Origin: Deltaproteobacteria bacterium
GTDB lineage: Bacteria > Desulfobacterota > Dissulfuribacteria > Dissulfuribacterales > QOAL01
Length of the DNA stretch: 7,238 nt
Direction of reading: 5' to 3'
Assembly: GCA_015486425.1 (NCBI GenBank)
Contig: WFRQ01000421.1
Coordinates: forward strand, 1 to 7,238
The notes under the pieces were generated by a model. The model was not told the DNA's origin, did not search any database, and worked only from the letters and a program-made list of their open reading frames with translations. This document shows positions 1 through 5,796 of this stretch, in pieces. The translations under genes were made by a program, and so were the position numbers. The first letter of the stretch is position 1; every line of letters starts with the position of its first letter.

Positions 1-60
1 GAGCCTGAGGCAGGGTTCACAAAAGAGACCATGTGCGGGGGGGCTGAAAACAAATTATGA
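1..60 (+). CDS. 3' end of upstream gene, probably HlyD/YbhG-type membrane fusion protein (partial)
   Basis: Frame 1 is open from the first base and ends at the TGA at 58-60, giving a 19-residue tail (EPEAGFTKETMCGGAENKL). The stop overlaps the ATG of the tandem-ATPase gene as ATGA, which indicates translational coupling. The tail itself contains no recognisable domain. The assignment as the periplasmic adaptor of the exporter is inferred only from gene order: in ybhGFSR-type operons the HlyD-family gene ybhG lies directly upstream of the YbhF-like ATPase. The presence of a translated frame here is fairly safe; its identity is not. Confidence 0.5.
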   Translation, partial: EPEAGFTKETMCGGAENKL

Positions 61-1841
61 GCCATCCAGACTTCTGCATGGAGATAGACGGAGTTTCAAA
101 GACTTTTACTTCCGGCAGACGCAGGGTAAAGGCCCTTGATAATTTTTCGGCAAGGGTCAGGAGCGGGGTTGTAACCGGGCTTATAGGCGCTGACGGTGCT
201 GGAAAGACCACGCTCATGCGTATTGCCGCAGGGCTTCTTGTACCCGATTCCGGCTCTGTTACCGTGCTGGGCATGGATTCCGCCACAGATTATCTCAATG
301 TCCAGTCATCCATAGGGTACATGCCCCAGCGTTTTGGTCTGTATGAAGACCTCTCTGTCCGTGAAAATCTTGACCTTTACGCAGATCTCCATGACCTTCC
401 AAAGGCAGGACGCAAGGCTCGATATGATGAGCTTATGGAGATGACAGGCCTTGCGCCTTTTATGAAACGGCTTGCAGGCAGGCTCTCAGGCGGAATGAAG
501 CAGAAGCTGGGTCTTGCCTGCTCCCTTATGAACGTGCCAAGGCTGCTAATCCTGGACGAGCCCACGGTTGGGGTGGACCCTGTATCCCGCCGGGAGCTCT
601 GGGAGATTGTGTACAGGCAGGTGCGGGAGGAGAAGATGAGCGTGCTCCTGAGTACCGCCTATCTTGATGAGGCAGAGCGATGTGAAGATGTAATCCTTGT
701 GCATCGCGGGCGGGTACTCGGGCAGGGCGCTCCCAGGACATTCAGTTCCGCCATAAGGGGGCACAGTTTCATGCTCACTCCCGGAAAGGCTGGAAAGAGA
801 AAACTGCAGGAAGAACTTTCCGCCACTGAAGGCATAATTGACGCCATTATTTCCGGCTCAAAGGTAAGGCTTGTAACTGCTGATGAAATGGACGCAGGTC
901 AGGTGGAACAGCGCTTTGGCAGTGGGGAGAGCTTCAGGGCTGAGAGCGTGCCACCGCGTTTTGAGGACGCTTTTATCCGCCTTCTGAGAGAACAGCCTTC
1001 TGAGAGCGAGGAAGGAGTTTCAGGTCTTAAGCCCGCTTCCGTTGAGACAGCGCCGGTATCCGGCAGTCGCGATGAAGAGGTAATTGTGGTTGAGGACCTG
1101 GTGCGTCGTTTCGGTGATTTTTATGCAGTAAAAAACATAAGTTTTTCAGTAAAGCGCGGAGAGATATTCGGGCTTCTTGGCGCAAACGGCGCAGGCAAGT
1201 CAACGACCTTCCGAATGCTCTGCGGCCTGCTTCCAGCATCAGGAGGAAAATTGATGGTTGCAGACAACAACCTCCGGACAGCCGGACCAGAGGCCAGGGC
1301 AAGTGTTGGCTACATGGCGCAGAAATTTTCCCTCTATCCGGCCCTGACTGTAATACAGAACCTCAATTTTTTCAGCTCTGCCTACGGCCTTGAAGGCTCT
1401 TTCCGCAGGGAGCGCATTAAATGGGCACTTGATTCCTTTCAGCTTGAGCACGTTAAGGATGCCAGGAGCGCAGACCTGCCCCTTGGCTACAAGCAGCGCC
1501 TTGCCCTTGCCGCGGCTCTCATGCATCTTCCTCCAATTCTCTTTCTTGATGAGCCTACGTCAGGAGTGGATCCCCTGGCCCGCCGTGAATTCTGGCGTCA
1601 TATCAATGCACTGGCTGAATCAGGTGTAACAGTAATGGTGACTACCCACTTTATGGAAGAGGCTGAATACTGTGACCGGATAGTGATAATGGCAGAGGGA
1701 GAGATACTTGCAAGGGGAACCCCGGAGGAGCTTAAGGGCAGGTTCCGCACAGAGGATAATCCAAATCCCACCATGGAAGATGCGTTCATTGCCCTTATTG
1801 AAGAGCACCAGCGCATTGGGGAAGAGAGGGATAGAACATGA
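57..1841 (+). CDS. ybhF: Tandem ABC transporter ATP-binding protein, YbhF type
   Basis: Cytoplasmic ATPase with two fused nucleotide-binding domains, expected to drive the two ABC-2 permeases encoded downstream. Domain 1 shows Walker A GADGAGKT (residues 44-51), Q-loop Gln91, signature LSGGM (143-147) and Walker B LLILDEP (163-169). Domain 2 shows Walker A GANGAGKS (375-382), Q-loop Gln422, a non-canonical signature LPLGY (474-478), Walker B ILFLDEP (494-500) and switch His531. Domain 1 has Ala201 where the switch histidine is expected. The LPLGxKQRL signature is characteristic of YbhF-like proteins, and 594 residues is near the 578 of E. coli YbhF. Both halves end with an EDAFI motif (303-307 and 574-578). 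The ATG overlaps the preceding stop, and the end overlaps the next start, as ATGA. E. coli YbhFSR has been linked to drug and cation export; the substrate here cannot be told. Confidence 0.93.
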   Translation: MSHPDFCMEIDGVSKTFTSGRRRVKALDNFSARVRSGVVTGLIGADGAGKTTLMRIAAGLLVPDSGSVTVLGMDSATDYLNVQSSIGYMPQRFGLYEDLSVRENLDLYADLHDLPKAGRKARYDELMEMTGLAPFMKRLAGRLSGGMKQKLGLACSLMNVPRLLILDEPTVGVDPVSRRELWEIVYRQVREEKMSVLLSTAYLDEAERCEDVILVHRGRVLGQGAPRTFSSAIRGHSFMLTPGKAGKRKLQEELSATEGIIDAIISGSKVRLVTADEMDAGQVEQRFGSGESFRAESVPPRFEDAFIRLLREQPSESEEGVSGLKPASVETAPVSGSRDEEVIVVEDLVRRFGDFYAVKNISFSVKRGEIFGLLGANGAGKSTTFRMLCGLLPASGGKLMVADNNLRTAGPEARASVGYMAQKFSLYPALTVIQNLNFFSSAYGLEGSFRRERIKWALDSFQLEHVKDARSADLPLGYKQRLALAAALMHLPPILFLDEPTSGVDPLARREFWRHINALAESGVTVMVTTHFMEEAEYCDRIVIMAEGEILARGTPEELKGRFRTEDNPNPTMEDAFIALIEEHQRIGEERDRT

Positions 1842-3043
1842 ATGGCAGTCTTGAAAAACAGGATGCAGCGAGTTTTGCCAGACCTGGAAACCCAGAAACG
1901 GGACACGCAGGGGCTGCAAGGCGCGGGATAAACCGTACCCGGCTCAAGGGGCTTGTGCGCAAGGAGAGCCTTCAGATAATCAGGGACCCTTCAAGCATCG
2001 GTATTGCATTTGTGCTTCCTGTGGTGCTGCTTCTCATATTTGGCTACGGTGTCTCCCTTGACGCGCGTCATGTACCAGTTGCATTGGTGGTGGATAAACC
2101 CTCGCAGGAGGTTTCAGATTTTATAAGCGGTTTTGCCCACTCTGAGTACTTCAGCCCACAGGTTATGAACTCCATCCAGGAGGCAGAGAATGCAATGATG
2201 CACCGCCTTGTGGATGGCATAATCTGGTTCCGGTCTGACTTTGGCAGGCAGATGTTTCTTAACGGCAATGCGCCGGTTGAGGTGATACTTAACGGCATAG
2301 ACGCGAACAAGGCCCGTATAACATCAGGGTATGTCATGGGTGTATGGGTCAAGTGGCTTGAGCGTTATGCAGCCGAGCGCGGTGTGAACCTCAGGATGCC
2401 TGCGCAGATAAAGCACAGGGTCTGGTTTAACCCGGCGGTTCGGAGCCGTGATTTTCTCGTTCCAGGGCTTATCGCCGTTATCATGACACTTATCGGCGCC
2501 ATGCTCACTGCCCTTGTTATTGCCAGGGAGTGGGAGCGCGGCACAATGGAGGCCCTGATCGTGACGCCCGTAAGCAAGATGGAGATACTGGCAGGCAAGG
2601 TAATTCCCTATTTCTTACTTGGAATGGGAGGAATGGTTGTATCTGTTGCCATGGCCATATGGATATTTGATGTGCCCCTCAGGGGGTCATTCCTGGCGCT
2701 TTCAGCAGGCTCCGCTCTCTTCATGCTCACAGCCATATTCATGGGGCTTCTCATATCCACAGCCGCCGGAAGCCAGTTTGTAGCAGGCCAGATAGCCATT
2801 GTTATTACGTTCCTTCCGGCCTTTATCCTGTCAGGTTTCGTGTTTGACATTACCTCAATGCCCGTGCCCATACAGTGGATTACGCATCTTGTGCCAGCCC
2901 GCTACTTTGTAAGCATGCTGCACACGCTCTTTCTTGCAGGTGATATCTGGCCGATATTTTTAACAAACTGCCTGTGGCTCCTGGGAATGGGGCTTGTTTT
3001 TATGATGATAACAAGGCGGAAATTTCACAAGCGGCTTGAGTAA
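1838..3043 (+). CDS. ybhS: ABC-2 type permease, YbhS-like
   Basis: Integral inner-membrane subunit of the exporter, 401 residues. It has the ABC-2 layout: a membrane segment near the N-terminus (about 53-72), a large extracytoplasmic domain (about 75-205), then five segments (about 208-228, 256-276, 286-308, 316-337, 370-391). The conserved cytoplasmic stretch EWERGTMEALIVTPVSK (231-247) is the family hallmark. The motif RKESLQIIRDPSS (41-53) just before the first segment matches the usual start of YbhS/YbhR proteins. The ATG overlaps the ATPase stop as ATGA, with a GAGAGG stretch about 8 bases upstream as ribosome-binding site. The first ~33 residues are hydrophilic and longer than in typical relatives, but no better ATG lies downstream. 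It probably pairs with the next permease as a heterodimer. Confidence 0.92.
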   Translation: MNGSLEKQDAASFARPGNPETGHAGAARRGINRTRLKGLVRKESLQIIRDPSSIGIAFVLPVVLLLIFGYGVSLDARHVPVALVVDKPSQEVSDFISGFAHSEYFSPQVMNSIQEAENAMMHRLVDGIIWFRSDFGRQMFLNGNAPVEVILNGIDANKARITSGYVMGVWVKWLERYAAERGVNLRMPAQIKHRVWFNPAVRSRDFLVPGLIAVIMTLIGAMLTALVIAREWERGTMEALIVTPVSKMEILAGKVIPYFLLGMGGMVVSVAMAIWIFDVPLRGSFLALSAGSALFMLTAIFMGLLISTAAGSQFVAGQIAIVITFLPAFILSGFVFDITSMPVPIQWITHLVPARYFVSMLHTLFLAGDIWPIFLTNCLWLLGMGLVFMMITRRKFHKRLE

Positions 3044-3070
3044 GATTACTCAAAATAAGAGAGACTTGTC

Positions 3071-4180
3071 ATGATTAAAAAGATATTTGCTCTGATGATA
3101 AAGGAGTTTATCACCATCCTCACGGACAAGAAGAGCCGCATGGTGCTTATCATGCCCCCTGTTGCCCAGCTTATTGTCTTTGGATACGCAGCGAGCTTTG
3201 ACCTTAACCATATCCCATTTGCCGTCTATAACGAGGACCCCGGGCCTGCCTCAAGGGCCCTTATATCCCGTTTTGAAGGCTCCAGGACCTTTGAGCTTTA
3301 CGGCATGCTGGATAGTGATGATCAGGTAGCCCCGGTGATAAACCTTCAGAAGGCGCTCATGGTAATACACCTTGGGCCAAAGTTTTCGGAAAATATCAGG
3401 CTCAGGCAGCCTGCGGATATACAGGTGATTCTTGACGGGCGTAACTCCAACACGGCGCTCATTGCGTTAAACTACGTGCACTCCATTGTACTTGATTTCA
3501 ACCAGGATTTCGCAGGCGGAATCGGAAAGGGAGTACCCCCTGCAAGGCTCGTGGTAAGATCGTGGTTTAACCGCACCCTTAATTCGCACTGGTTCATCAT
3601 TCCCGGCATTGTCGCACTGCTTACCCTTGTTGTGACCATAGAGATAACGGCCCTTTCCATTGCCAAGGAACGTGAGGGAGGCACCTTTGACCAGCTTCTC
3701 ATAACTCCAATGACCCCGTTTCAGATACTGGTGGGGAAGTCCCTGCCTGGTTTTATTATCGGTGTGCTCGAGGCATCGTTTATCGTATTCATGACTGTTG
3801 TATGGTTTGATATACCCCTGAGGGGCAGCATTCTTGCGCTCTATGCAGGCATCCTGGCATTCCTGCTTGCTGCAATAGGCATCGGGCTTATGATTTCTGC
3901 CATTTCCGTAACCCAGCAGCAGGGGCTGATGGGTGCATTCCTGTTTCTTGTCCCTGCTGTTATTCTTTCAGGTTTTGCAACACCCATAGAAAACATGCCG
4001 GAGTTCATCCAGTACATTACATACATTAACCCCATGCGCTACCTTCTGATAATAGTAAGGTCAGTGTTCCTGGAGGGCGCATCCTTCAGCCTGCTCTGGC
4101 AGCAGTATGTGCCCATGCTTCTTATTGGTGTGACAACTCTGGCCACTGCCGGGATAATGTTCAGGAAGAGGATGTATTAG
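3071..4180 (+). CDS. ybhR: ABC-2 type permease, YbhR-like
   Basis: Second membrane subunit of the exporter, 369 residues, close to the 368 of E. coli YbhR. It has the same fold as the preceding permease: an N-terminal KEFITILTDKKSRM stretch (11-24), a first membrane segment (about 25-42), an extracytoplasmic domain (about 43-170), then segments at about 172-194, 222-245, 253-279, 287-303 and 341-364. The hallmark KEREGGTFDQLLITPMTP (199-216) aligns with EWERGTMEALIVTP of its partner. The start follows the previous stop by 27 bases and is preceded by AAGAGAG at 3057-3063, about 7 bases from the ATG. It is the last gene of the exporter operon. I found no convincing hairpin plus T-run terminator after it. 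Confidence 0.93.
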   Translation: MIKKIFALMIKEFITILTDKKSRMVLIMPPVAQLIVFGYAASFDLNHIPFAVYNEDPGPASRALISRFEGSRTFELYGMLDSDDQVAPVINLQKALMVIHLGPKFSENIRLRQPADIQVILDGRNSNTALIALNYVHSIVLDFNQDFAGGIGKGVPPARLVVRSWFNRTLNSHWFIIPGIVALLTLVVTIEITALSIAKEREGGTFDQLLITPMTPFQILVGKSLPGFIIGVLEASFIVFMTVVWFDIPLRGSILALYAGILAFLLAAIGIGLMISAISVTQQQGLMGAFLFLVPAVILSGFATPIENMPEFIQYITYINPMRYLLIIVRSVFLEGASFSLLWQQYVPMLLIGVTTLATAGIMFRKRMY

Positions 4181-4199
4181 GCAAGCGGGAAGTTTTTTT

Positions 4200-4227
4200 G
4201 TATCTGCTTCCAGGCGGGCGCAGATAC
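4200..4227. repeat. 28-base palindrome with GTATCTGC/GCAGATAC arms, copy 1
   Basis: Perfect 8-base arms GTATCTGC (4200-4207) and GCAGATAC (4220-4227) flank a 12-base loop. The same arms with a 12-base loop of related sequence recur at 6925-6952. The hairpin is preceded, not followed, by a T-run on the + strand, so it is not a normal intrinsic terminator in either direction. A dispersed REP-like repeat is the most likely reading. Confidence 0.7.
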
Positions 4228-4234
4228 TGATAGG

Positions 4235-4268
4235 ACGCAGATAAACGCAGACTTCGTACGCAGATAAA
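4235..4268. repeat. Short direct repeats ACGCAGATAAA
   Basis: ACGCAGATAAA occurs at 4235-4245 and 4258-4268, with a third, shorter ACGCAGA at 4245-4251 overlapping the end of the first. They sit directly after the palindrome, whose right arm also contains GCAGATA, so the stretch looks like part of one repeat-rich unit. No function is visible. Confidence 0.6.
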
Positions 4269-4323
4269 AAATAAAAATGAAAAGGTAGCATGCCCTGTTT
4301 GTCCCAATATCATAACGTGCTGC

Positions 4324-4425
4324 GGCTATGTAACTTTTTGAGACTGGTTCTGAAACTGTCATGAGGTGTCACGAACTTTATATGCAGGTTTTCTCGCAGA
4401 ACAAGTCTCAAAAAGCCACACAGCC
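4324..4425. repeat. 102-base foldback element with 29-base inverted arms
   Basis: Left arm 4324-4352 pairs with right arm 4397-4425 around a 44-base loop. The inner 19 bases (4334-4352, CTTTTTGAGACTGGTTCTG) match the reverse complement of 4397-4415 at 18 of 19 positions, and the outer ten match at seven. All three outer mismatches are A-C on the + strand, so they would be G-U wobbles in a transcript of the - strand. This is far longer than chance dyads in this window. A MITE/REP-like repeat or a structured RNA are the alternatives; no transposase is present nearby. Confidence 0.75.
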
Positions 4426-4603
4426 TCCACAATAATAGAAAAAGCGAGACAAACGGGGAATGCTCTCAATGAAAATACGCTCTTGCTGCATGTGACATTG
4501 TATGAGCAAATAACAGCTTCTTTTACTTTGAGCCTTGAGCTTTCAGCTTTTAACGATTTTTGGATAAAAATTGAGCGTTTTGCTATCGCAGATATGAATT
4601 CCC

Positions 4604-4632
4604 TTGACACTGTATTGCTATATGGCTATATA
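4604..4632 (+). promoter_or_regulatory. Sigma-70 promoter of arsR
   Basis: TTGACA (4604-4609) is separated by exactly 17 bases from TATATA (4627-4632): a full consensus -35 and a four-of-six -10. Transcription would be expected to begin at about 4639-4641, which coincides with the arsR ATG at 4641. This predicts an mRNA with essentially no leader, in keeping with the absence of a Shine-Dalgarno sequence before arsR. Confidence 0.8.
4613..4631. promoter_or_regulatory. Candidate ArsR operator in the arsR promoter
   Basis: TATTGCTATATGGCTATAT matches the acr3-upstream site TATTGATGTATGTCAATAT at 15 of 19 positions. The site is an imperfect dyad (TATTGC opposite GCTATA, seven of nine pairs) centred between 4621 and 4622. 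It fills the spacer and overlaps the -10 hexamer, a position where a bound repressor would block RNA polymerase. ArsR-family regulators commonly repress their own operon from such AT-rich dyads. The match and the location are visible in the sequence; binding is inferred. Confidence 0.65.
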
Positions 4633-4640
4633 CAAGAATA

Positions 4641-5051
4641 ATGGAAACCAGATCATTAAAACAGACTGTTCAGAAACTTAAGGCATTGGCGGATCCAACG
4701 CGTATCAGGCTGCTTGCCATGTTGAGCCAGAGGTCTCTTTGCGTGTGTGAGCTAACCTTTGCCCTGGGGCTTGCCCAGCCCACTGTCTCCAAACACATGA
4801 AACAGCTTGAGGATGCAGGCTTTGTCAGCAGGGAACGTGACGGCACCTGGATAATCTACTCCATTGATGCGCAGGATGAGCTTAGCAAAATGCTGCTTGA
4901 GCCTGTGATGGAGAGTGTGCTTTCTGATAATGAGTGCAGAACGCTTATTAAAAAACTTGAAGGCATTGACCGGAGCTGCATTTCCGGAGACGGCAGGTGT
5001 ATAAAGAAGCATATAACTCCCCGGTATGGCAGAGAGGCGCATGGAGCATGA
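4641..5051 (+). CDS. arsR: ArsR-family arsenite-responsive transcriptional repressor
   Basis: Winged-helix repressor of 136 residues, expected to bind operator DNA as a dimer and leave it on binding As(III). It opens with LKALADPTRIRLLAML (13-28), the usual ArsR/SmtB N-terminal helix region. The recognition helix-turn-helix includes LAQPTVSKHMKQLEDAGFV (44-62), followed by the wing (about 63-75). The metal motif is SLCVCEL (32-38), with Cys34 and Cys36 matching the first two cysteines of the ELCVCDLC box of plasmid R773 ArsR. The third position is Thr39. Further cysteines lie at 99, 113 and 120. The ATG at 4641 leaves a normal N-terminus, has no Shine-Dalgarno and sits at the predicted transcription start. 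The stop overlaps the arsC start as ATGA. Sensing of another soft metal cannot be excluded, but the neighbours argue for arsenic. Confidence 0.93.
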   Translation: METRSLKQTVQKLKALADPTRIRLLAMLSQRSLCVCELTFALGLAQPTVSKHMKQLEDAGFVSRERDGTWIIYSIDAQDELSKMLLEPVMESVLSDNECRTLIKKLEGIDRSCISGDGRCIKKHITPRYGREAHGA

Positions 5052-5467
5052 AAAAGGTTCTTTTCCTCTGTACTCAGAATGCGTGCAGGAGTCAAATTGC
5101 TGAGGCCGTTGTAGGACAGGAGCTTGAAGGGCTTGTGCAGACTTTTTCCGCAGGCACAAAGCCTGCCGAGGTTCATCCCCTTGCAAGGCGCGTGCTTGAA
5201 GAAGACGGGATTGATATTTCAGGAGCGCATTCAAAGCATATTGATGAGTTCCTGGGAGATAAATTTGACCTTGTGGTAACTCTCTGCGGTGGGGCTGCTG
5301 AAACCTGTCCCTTCTGGCCCGGACAGGGAAGGCGCATACATGTTGGCTTTGATGATCCGGCAAGGGTGGAGGGCAGTGAAGATGAACGTCTTGCCGCTTT
5401 TCGCAAGACTCGTGATGATATAAAAAGGCGTCTTGTGCCCCTGGTTCGAAAGGAGCTTAACCTCTGA
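5048..5467 (+). CDS. arsC: Arsenate reductase, thioredoxin-coupled (low-molecular-weight phosphatase fold)
   Basis: Cytoplasmic enzyme that reduces arsenate to arsenite, handing it to the efflux carrier. The 139-residue protein opens with MKKVLFLCTQNACRS, which contains the CX5R phosphate-binding loop with nucleophile Cys8 and Arg14. The redox pair is Cys80 and Cys87 in TLCGGAAETCP, corresponding to the Cys82/Cys89 pair of pI258 ArsC. The Asp-Pro general acid motif is Asp103-Pro104. These features place it in the thioredoxin-linked class, not the glutaredoxin-linked E. coli R773 class. I chose the ATG at 5048 because it overlaps the arsR stop as ATGA and puts the first strand and Cys8 in their normal positions. 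An upstream in-frame ATG at 4997 would add 17 non-conserved residues. Co-transcribed with arsR. Confidence 0.95.
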   Translation: MKKVLFLCTQNACRSQIAEAVVGQELEGLVQTFSAGTKPAEVHPLARRVLEEDGIDISGAHSKHIDEFLGDKFDLVVTLCGGAAETCPFWPGQGRRIHVGFDDPARVEGSEDERLAAFRKTRDDIKRRLVPLVRKELNL

Positions 5468-5573
5468 ATTTTTTAAACCTAAATTGAGCGTTTCAAAATG
5501 TGGAAAATAATTTTTTTAATGAAATTAAAAGGAGTTACATCGATTATAATTTTTCAATTTTGAAACCCTTCGG

Positions 5574-5676
5574 GATTGTCGTCTTTACCGCATCTCCTTT
5601 GTCATCGGAATCCCCATATAGCGTACACTATAATGGGAATTCCTCTTTCGCGGATATGCAGCAAATCCGAACAATC
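5574..5676. repeat. 103-base nested imperfect palindrome
   Basis: Three sets of arms share one centre near 5625. The innermost is GGAATCCCCATATAG (5607-5621) against CTATAATGGGAATTCC (5628-5643), with one mismatch and one bulge around a six-base loop. The middle is GCATCTCC (5590-5597) against GGATATGC (5652-5659), seven of eight. The outer is GATTGTCG (5574-5581) against CGAACAATC (5668-5676), with one bulge. The unpaired stretches between arms are nearly equal on both sides (8-9 bases), as expected of a single foldback element rather than chance dyads. Confidence 0.75.
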
Positions 5677-5735
5677 GCTCAAATTAAAATGAGTATGGCA
5701 GGTTTTTGTGAATTTTTTCTGGTGGAGTGTTTGAT

Positions 5736-5755
5736 ATATTGATGTATGTCAATAT
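5736..5755. promoter_or_regulatory. Candidate ArsR operator upstream of acr3
   Basis: A perfect inverted repeat, ATATTGA (5736-5742) and TCAATAT (5749-5755), is separated by six bases and lies about 40 bases before the acr3 start. AT-rich dyads of this size are typical of ArsR/SmtB-family operators. Its core matches the site in the arsR promoter at 15 of 19 positions, which supports common control of arsRC and acr3 by the ArsR encoded here. Confidence 0.7.
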
Positions 5756-5768
5756 GACCATATCTAAT
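5739..5768 (+). promoter_or_regulatory. Candidate acr3 promoter
   Basis: TTGATG (5739-5744) and TCTAAT (5763-5768) match the -35 and -10 consensus at four and five of six positions, with an 18-base spacer. The operator dyad covers the -35 and part of the spacer. Initiation would be near 5775, leaving a leader of about 20 bases with the AGGAG ribosome-binding site. It is weaker than the arsR promoter, and other hexamer pairs in this AT-rich stretch are possible. Confidence 0.4.
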
Positions 5769-5780
5769 AACGGAAAGTGC

Positions 5781-5785
5781 AGGAG
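5781..5785 (+). promoter_or_regulatory. Ribosome-binding site AGGAG before acr3, with two candidate ATGs
   Basis: AGGAG lies 11 bases before the acr3 ATG (5797) and only 4 bases before another ATG (5790). The latter opens a four-codon frame (MTNV) ending at the TGA 5802-5804, overlapping the acr3 start in a different frame. Neither spacing is ideal. The acr3 protein itself can only begin at 5797 in a way that gives the usual N-terminus. Confidence 0.6.
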
Positions 5786-5796
5786 ATTAATGACAA

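Larger units (their letters stand above)
4181..4640. other. Gap between exporter operon and ars cluster: repeats plus arsR promoter, no credible gene
   Basis: This 460-base stretch is AT-rich compared with the flanking genes. From left to right it holds a T7 run (4193-4199) directly before a 28-base palindrome, three ACGCAGA copies, an A-rich stretch, a 102-base foldback, short TTGAGC-like repeats near 4529-4552 and the arsR promoter and operator. A GTG-started open frame covers 4366-4641 and ends by overlapping the arsR ATG. Its predicted protein has no recognisable domain, it runs through the foldback and the TTGAGC repeats, and the arsR promoter lies inside its 3' end, so I do not call it a gene. 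Confidence 0.7.
5468..5796. other. Gap between arsC and acr3: foldback, operator and acr3 promoter region
   Basis: This 329-base gap is AT-rich. It contains a 13-base sequence also found upstream of arsR (AAATTGAGCGTTT at 5481-5493 and 4568-4580), a T-rich stretch, a 103-base imperfect palindrome and then the acr3 operator, candidate promoter and ribosome-binding site. A GTG-started frame of 80 codons covers 5500-5742 and runs straight through the palindrome and into the operator. Its product has no recognisable domain and I see no ribosome-binding site, so it is probably repeat-derived. No clear intrinsic terminator follows arsC. Confidence 0.65.

Noticed and set aside
57..4180. Possible arsenic-linked role for the ABC exporter
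   Set aside because: The operon is separated from the ars genes by 460 bases with a strong independent promoter, and nothing in its motifs points to arsenic; adjacency alone is not enough.
4188..4227. Intrinsic terminator for the exporter operon
   Set aside because: The T-run (4193-4199) comes before the hairpin on the + strand, and the complement gives an A-run after it, so neither orientation is a standard terminator.
4366..4641. 91-codon + strand frame ending in TAATG overlap with arsR
   Set aside because: GTG start without a ribosome-binding site, no recognisable domain, begins inside the foldback and runs through TTGAGC-like repeats, and the arsR promoter lies within it.
4997..5047. 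Upstream ATG giving a 156-residue ArsC
   Set aside because: It would add 17 residues outside the family's normal N-terminus and overlap arsR by 55 bases; the ATGA overlap at 5048 fits better.
4752..5363. 203-codon - strand frame opposite arsR and arsC
   Set aside because: It lies wholly antisense to two well-recognised genes, and its predicted protein is a low-complexity shadow without known motifs.
5443..5475. Terminator after arsC (GGTT/AACC followed by T-run)
   Set aside because: Only a four-pair stem with a 12-base loop, and the T-run is separated from it by several bases; too weak to call.
5500..5742. 80-codon + strand frame between arsC and acr3
   Set aside because: GTG start with no ribosome-binding site, spans the 103-base palindrome and the start of the operator, AT-rich and without any recognised domain; most likely repeat-derived.
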